NCBI GenBank assembly: GCA_041650355.1 | Contig: JBAZLI010000010.1 | Span: 1 to 16,754 of the forward strand | Length of the DNA stretch: 16,754 bases | Reading direction: 5' to 3' | DNA from: Candidatus Micrarchaeia archaeon | GTDB lineage: Archaea > Micrarchaeota > Micrarchaeia > Anstonellales > Bilamarchaeaceae | In this document: piece by piece, positions 13,782 to 16,754 of the stretch | How the letters are laid out: each line of letters opens with the position of its first letter | Position numbering within the stretch: position 1 is the stretch's first letter | Translations under genes and position numbers: made by a program | The notes under the pieces: model-generated | What the model was told of the DNA's origin: nothing | Databases searched by the model: none | Seen by the model: only the letters and a program-made list of their open reading frames with translations

Positions 13782-14687
13782 TCATCCAATGCCAGCGGGT
13801 GGCTTGACTCCGACGTTTGCATGTGCCTCGGCCAGCACCGCCTTCATCCGAGAGTCTAGCAGTTCAACTGGCAGGCCGTTTCTAATGAGTTCCCTTATCT
13901 GCCAAAGCGCTTCAAGCTGTACGTACCTGTCGGCATGACAAAGCGCGAACATAAGCTCCTGAAGGGCTTCCGGCTCCTGCATTGCAGTCTGGATATCCAG
14001 CCTTCTTAATCTCTCAACCAGCATTTCGCCGGTCTCTGATGCCGGAAACGTTCCGAACAAATGGGACAAATTGGATACGCCCCATCTCCAATCGCTCTTG
14101 GCCATATTCATAATTGAACTTACATACTCTATGTCAAGCCCTTCCGCCAGTATCACTCTGTAAAGATGCGTTTTCCCGCCGTTCAGTATTCCGCCTTCAT
14201 GTATGCTGAGGGCGAACAAGGCGTTTATCCTTACATCCTGGCTTTCATGGGACGTGCCCTCTTTCACCAGGGCCGCAGTTGCCTCATCGAGCCTCGCCCC
14301 TTCCTTTACCGCGAGGAAAAGCGCGTCCGCGGAAGTTTCGGCAACATACCAGATTTTGTGGGACATGGATTCTGCAAGGAAATGGAGGAGTGGCTGGAGC
14401 TCGCAGCCATGCCCCATGGATGCGGATTCCCTGCACGCTTCCACAGCTACAAATCGGATATCTGCGTCCTTTTCCCTAAGCCCGCTCTTCAAAATCCCTA
14501 TGTAAGGCTTCAGGCTTCGGCCGCTTTTGACCTCTTCCTTTATTCTATTGAGCGCGTTTAGCTTGCCCGACATGCTTCCATCCTTGAAATAGGCCGCATA
14601 CGCGGCTTTTGAATCCATTACGGGGCGCCCGGCAGGCTTAACTGGGGGGCGAGAAACGATACGAAAAGCGACCAAGGCACTACCCAT
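13782..14687 (-). CDS. HEAT-like alpha-helical repeat protein
   Basis: A 301-residue soluble protein made of paired helices with HEAT-type spacing. Examples are DIRFVAVEACRESASMGHG, KIWYVAETSADALFLAVKEGA, DVRINALFALSIHEGG and RYVQLEALWQIRELIRNGL, each with the D-x-R/V-x2-A pattern of HEAT helices. There is no signal peptide, membrane segment or enzyme motif. The first 23 residues are poorly conserved in character (SRPPVKPAGRP). A later ATG at 14618 would remove them, but only the ATG at 14687 has a ribosome site (GTGAT at 14693-14697, 5-nt gap). A TATA box at 14724-14732 lies inside the short spacer after the TPR gene. HEAT proteins serve as scaffolds; no partner can be named. It converges on the beta-helix gene. 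Confidence 0.78.
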   Translation of the reverse strand: MGSALVAFRIVSRPPVKPAGRPVMDSKAAYAAYFKDGSMSGKLNALNRIKEEVKSGRSLKPYIGILKSGLREKDADIRFVAVEACRESASMGHGCELQPLLHFLAESMSHKIWYVAETSADALFLAVKEGARLDEATAALVKEGTSHESQDVRINALFALSIHEGGILNGGKTHLYRVILAEGLDIEYVSSIMNMAKSDWRWGVSNLSHLFGTFPASETGEMLVERLRRLDIQTAMQEPEALQELMFALCHADRYVQLEALWQIRELIRNGLPVELLDSRMKAVLAEAHANVGVKPPAGIG

Positions 14688-14723
14688 AATTTATCACTAA
14701 AATTCATTTCTTTTTCTTCAACC

Positions 14724-14732
14724 TTTTAAATC
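14724..14732 (-). promoter_or_regulatory. TATA box of the HEAT-like gene
   Basis: On the minus strand the sequence reads GATTTAAAA, about 40 nt ahead of the ATG at 14687. A start site near 14702 would give a leader of about 15 nt carrying GTGAT. The box lies within 15 bp of the upstream gene's stop. Confidence 0.5.
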
Positions 14733-14738
14733 TATGCC

Positions 14739-15215
14739 CTATTTTCGGTCAATCGGTTCCATTTTCTTCAGCATTTCGAGCGCTTCGTCGAAAAACCCGC
14801 CCAGCGCAAATGCTTCGGCAGCTTCATTGAATTTTTCCGCTTTTTCGAACGCTTCCGCCGCCTCTATATAAGCGCCAGCGCGCAAATAACTCGTGCCTGC
14901 TTTTGCGTATTCCCAGAGAGCCCTGCCAAAATTATTGTCCTCGTTGCACAGTTCAGCGCATCTCTTGTATATGTTCCCGGTTGCCATGTTCGCGGACTTC
15001 ACTGCTCTGGAGGTTTCATCATCCGCCCTTTCTGGTTTATCCGCGGCTTCGCGAAGTTCTTTCTCCGTATTAGGTATAATTTTCGTTCCTAACTCGAAAA
15101 ACCTGTCTATCGTATTTTTAGGTATCCGCCCCTTTCCTATCCGACTAACTAATATCCGCCCCACTTTGAAAGTAGCCAATGCGTTAAGCTTCTGCACAGT
15201 ATTTCCGTTGGCCAT
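14739..15215 (-). CDS. Small TPR-like protein, SNAP-like repeats
   Basis: A 158-residue soluble protein. The N-terminal half (residues 1-75) is basic and of unknown fold. The C-terminal half has three clear TPR-type helix pairs: RALWEYAKAGTSYLRAG, YIEAAEAFEKAEKFNEAA and EAFALGGFFDEALEMLKKM. The SYLRAG-x-Y-x-EA signature matches the larger TPR gene at 2074-3237, suggesting a shared family in this genome. An ATG at 15221 would add two residues. I prefer 15215 because the box CTATAAATA is centred 25 nt upstream and no ribosome binding site is seen, as in a leaderless transcript. It is divergent from ppsA. Function is unknown; probably an interaction module. Confidence 0.75.
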   Translation of the reverse strand: MANGNTVQKLNALATFKVGRILVSRIGKGRIPKNTIDRFFELGTKIIPNTEKELREAADKPERADDETSRAVKSANMATGNIYKRCAELCNEDNNFGRALWEYAKAGTSYLRAGAYIEAAEAFEKAEKFNEAAEAFALGGFFDEALEMLKKMEPIDRK

Positions 15216-15235
15216 GGTCATCGCTTTAATGTTAT

Positions 15236-15244
15236 TATTTATAG
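15236..15244 (-). promoter_or_regulatory. TATA box of the small TPR gene
   Basis: The minus strand reads CTATAAATA, centred at 15240, exactly 25 nt from the A of the ATG at 15215. This supports leaderless initiation there rather than at the ATG at 15221. Confidence 0.55.
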
Positions 15245-15271
15245 GATACTGTAGTTCTATGTTTCAAATTC

Positions 15272-15280
15272 TTTATTAAG
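15272..15280 (+). promoter_or_regulatory. Likely TATA box of ppsA
   Basis: TTTATTAAG lies about 50 nt before the GTG at 15325. A start near 15300 would give a leader of about 25 nt containing GGTGA at 15316-15320. It is in the divergent spacer shared with the small TPR gene. Confidence 0.45.
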
Positions 15281-15324
15281 CTTTTCCCCGAACTAATAGC
15301 AAATTCTGCTTTGTGGGTGAGCTA

Positions 15325-16754
15325 GTGGCCTATGTAAAATGGTTTGAGCAGTTGAGCAGATCCAGCCTCGCGGAAGCAGGCGGAAAGGGTGCGAACCTCG
15401 GCGAAATGGCGAACAACGGCTTCCCAATCCCCCCTGGTTTTGTCGTGGTGAGCAGCGCGTATTTCGACCATCTCAGCAACAACGGGCTTACCGGCCCCAT
15501 CACGGACATACTCTCGTCCCTGGACGTCAACGATTCCGATAATCTCAACCGCGCGAGCGAGCAAATAAAGTCCCTCATACTCGGCGGAGAAATCCCGAGC
15601 GAAATAGAGAAGGAAATCCGCTCGCAATACAAGAAGCTCAGCGAGCGCTCCGGAAAAGAGTGCTACGTCGCGGTGAGAAGCTCGGCAACCGCCGAGGATT
15701 TGCCCACTGCGAGCTTCGCAGGCCAGCAGAGCACCTTTCTCAATATAAGGGGCAGCGACAACGTTGTGGAAGCCGTGAAGGAGTGCTGGGCATCCCTCTT
15801 CGAGCCGCGCGCGATATTCTACAGGGTGCAGAACAACTTCGAGCACATGAAAGTAGGCTTGGCCGCGGTGGTGCAGCTCATGGTGCAGAGCGAGCGCGCC
15901 GGCGTGATGTTCACCGTGGACCCGGTTTCCCAGGATGCGGATACGATAACGATAGAAGGAGCGTACGGGCTCGGCGAAACAGTCGTGAGCGGGCAAGTGA
16001 CACCTGACACGTACAGGGTGAGCAAGTCGAGGATGGAGATATCGGACAAGACGGTGGCGAAACAGACCTGGATGCTCGTGAAGATAGGGGAGAAGAACCA
16101 GCACGCGGACATAAAGGAGGATGCCCAGCAAAGCCAGAAGCTCACTGATTCCCAGATACTCGATTTGGCGAAAATAGGCAAAAAGATTGAGGAGCATTAC
16201 AATTTCCCTCAAGATATAGAGTGGGCGGTGCATGAAGGCAATCTGTACATCGTGCAGTCCAGGCCCATAACCACGCTGAGGAAAGAACAAACCCCTGCGG
16301 TGAGCACGGTGGAAAGCAGGAAGAACACCCCTACCGGAGCTAAACCCATACTGCGCGGCCTTGCCGCATCCCCTGGAATCGGAGTGGGAAAAGTGAAAGT
16401 ATGCGCGACCGCGAAGGAAATAGGAAAAATGAGCAAGGGTGACATACTCGTTGCACCGATGACCACCCCGGACTTCGTTCCTGCGATGAAAAAGGCAGGC
16501 GGCATAGTTACCGATCAGGGCGGGATGACCAGCCACGCGGCCATAGTTTCGCGCGAACTGGGAATCCCGTGCATAGTAGGCACAGGAAGCGCCACCACCG
16601 TCCTGAGGGATGAAATGCTTGTGAGCGTGGACGGGGAAAGGGGAATAGTTTACGAGGGCGAAATAGCGGCGAAACCCAAAGCCGAAGCAGGCGCCCCTGG
16701 ATACGCGAAATGCGAGCCCCCGATAACCGGCACGAAAATCTACGTGAATCTCGC
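15325..16754 (+). CDS. ppsA: Phosphoenolpyruvate synthase (pyruvate, water dikinase), 3'-truncated
   Basis: The frame stays open from GTG 15325 to the window edge, giving 476 residues of a protein that is usually about 750-800 long. The N-terminal nucleotide-binding domain has GGKGANLGEM at 19-28, R118 in AVRSSATAEDLP, the AGVMFTVDP segment and EGAYGLGETVVSGQV, and ends in DIEWAVHEGNLYIVQSRP. After a short linker the swivelling phosphohistidine domain has GGMTSHAAIVSRELG, with His404 as the residue that carries the phosphate. The PEP/pyruvate barrel domain lies beyond the edge. The enzyme converts pyruvate, ATP and water to PEP, AMP and phosphate, feeding gluconeogenesis. GGTGA at 15316-15320, 4 nt before the GTG, sets the start. 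Confidence 0.95.
   Translation, partial: MAYVKWFEQLSRSSLAEAGGKGANLGEMANNGFPIPPGFVVVSSAYFDHLSNNGLTGPITDILSSLDVNDSDNLNRASEQIKSLILGGEIPSEIEKEIRSQYKKLSERSGKECYVAVRSSATAEDLPTASFAGQQSTFLNIRGSDNVVEAVKECWASLFEPRAIFYRVQNNFEHMKVGLAAVVQLMVQSERAGVMFTVDPVSQDADTITIEGAYGLGETVVSGQVTPDTYRVSKSRMEISDKTVAKQTWMLVKIGEKNQHADIKEDAQQSQKLTDSQILDLAKIGKKIEEHYNFPQDIEWAVHEGNLYIVQSRPITTLRKEQTPAVSTVESRKNTPTGAKPILRGLAASPGIGVGKVKVCATAKEIGKMSKGDILVAPMTTPDFVPAMKKAGGIVTDQGGMTSHAAIVSRELGIPCIVGTGSATTVLRDEMLVSVDGERGIVYEGEIAAKPKAEAGAPGYAKCEPPITGTKIYVNL

Noticed and set aside
15322..16536. A 404-codon open frame on the minus strand
   Set aside because: It lies fully antisense to ppsA, whose motifs are beyond doubt. Its sequence is His/Arg/Leu-rich without a family signature, as expected for the complement of a G+C-rich coding frame.

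Overview
The window is archaeal. It carries an LonB-type Lon protease, exosome subunit Csl4, RNA polymerase subunit L (RpoL), ribosomal proteins uS15 and eS1 (S3Ae), the RNase P protein Rpp29, a homomeric-type NAC and a DUF373 membrane protein. Signals are archaeal too. TATA boxes of the TTTAAA/TTTATA type sit about 25 nt ahead of several start codons. Ribosome binding sites are GGTGA, GTGAT or GAGG, matching the AUCACCUCC end of 16S rRNA. Short proteins, tight packing, many lineage-specific repeat proteins and a large beta-helix surface protein would fit a DPANN-type archaeon such as Micrarchaeota or Diapherotrites. That placement is inference; no rRNA is present to test it.

Layout. Positions 1-528 hold the 3' end of lonB. 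Positions 578-3237 (minus strand) hold three TPR-like repeat proteins; the first two are clear paralogs, and two of the three genes are preceded by near-identical 47-bp promoter copies. Positions 3307-4542 (minus) encode a DUF373 membrane protein. Positions 4703-6571 (plus) form the operon csl4-rpoL-signal peptidase. Positions 6612-7451 (minus) encode an unrecognised helical protein. Positions 7493-10574 (plus) form an information-processing block: rdgB, rps15, rps3ae, rnp1, a creatininase-family amidohydrolase and nac. Positions 10643-13738 (plus) encode a 1031-residue secreted, membrane-anchored beta-helix protein. Positions 13782-15215 (minus) encode a HEAT-like protein and another TPR protein. 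Positions 15325-16754 (plus) are the first two thirds of ppsA.

Together, the core genes cover RNA decay (Csl4), transcription (RpoL), tRNA processing (Rpp29), translation (uS15, eS1), nascent-chain handling (NAC), protein export (signal peptidase), proteolysis (LonB), nucleotide-pool cleaning (RdgB) and gluconeogenesis (PpsA). Between them lie five or six poorly known alpha-helical repeat proteins, mostly on the minus strand, which look like lineage-specific additions. I see no tRNA, rRNA, CRISPR array, insertion sequence or phage gene. No gene-free stretch exceeds 300 bases; the longest, 4543-4702, holds two divergent promoters.

The points most worth a second look are the TPR cluster with its duplicated promoter, the signal peptidase with a large insertion between its catalytic boxes, and the beta-helix surface protein.
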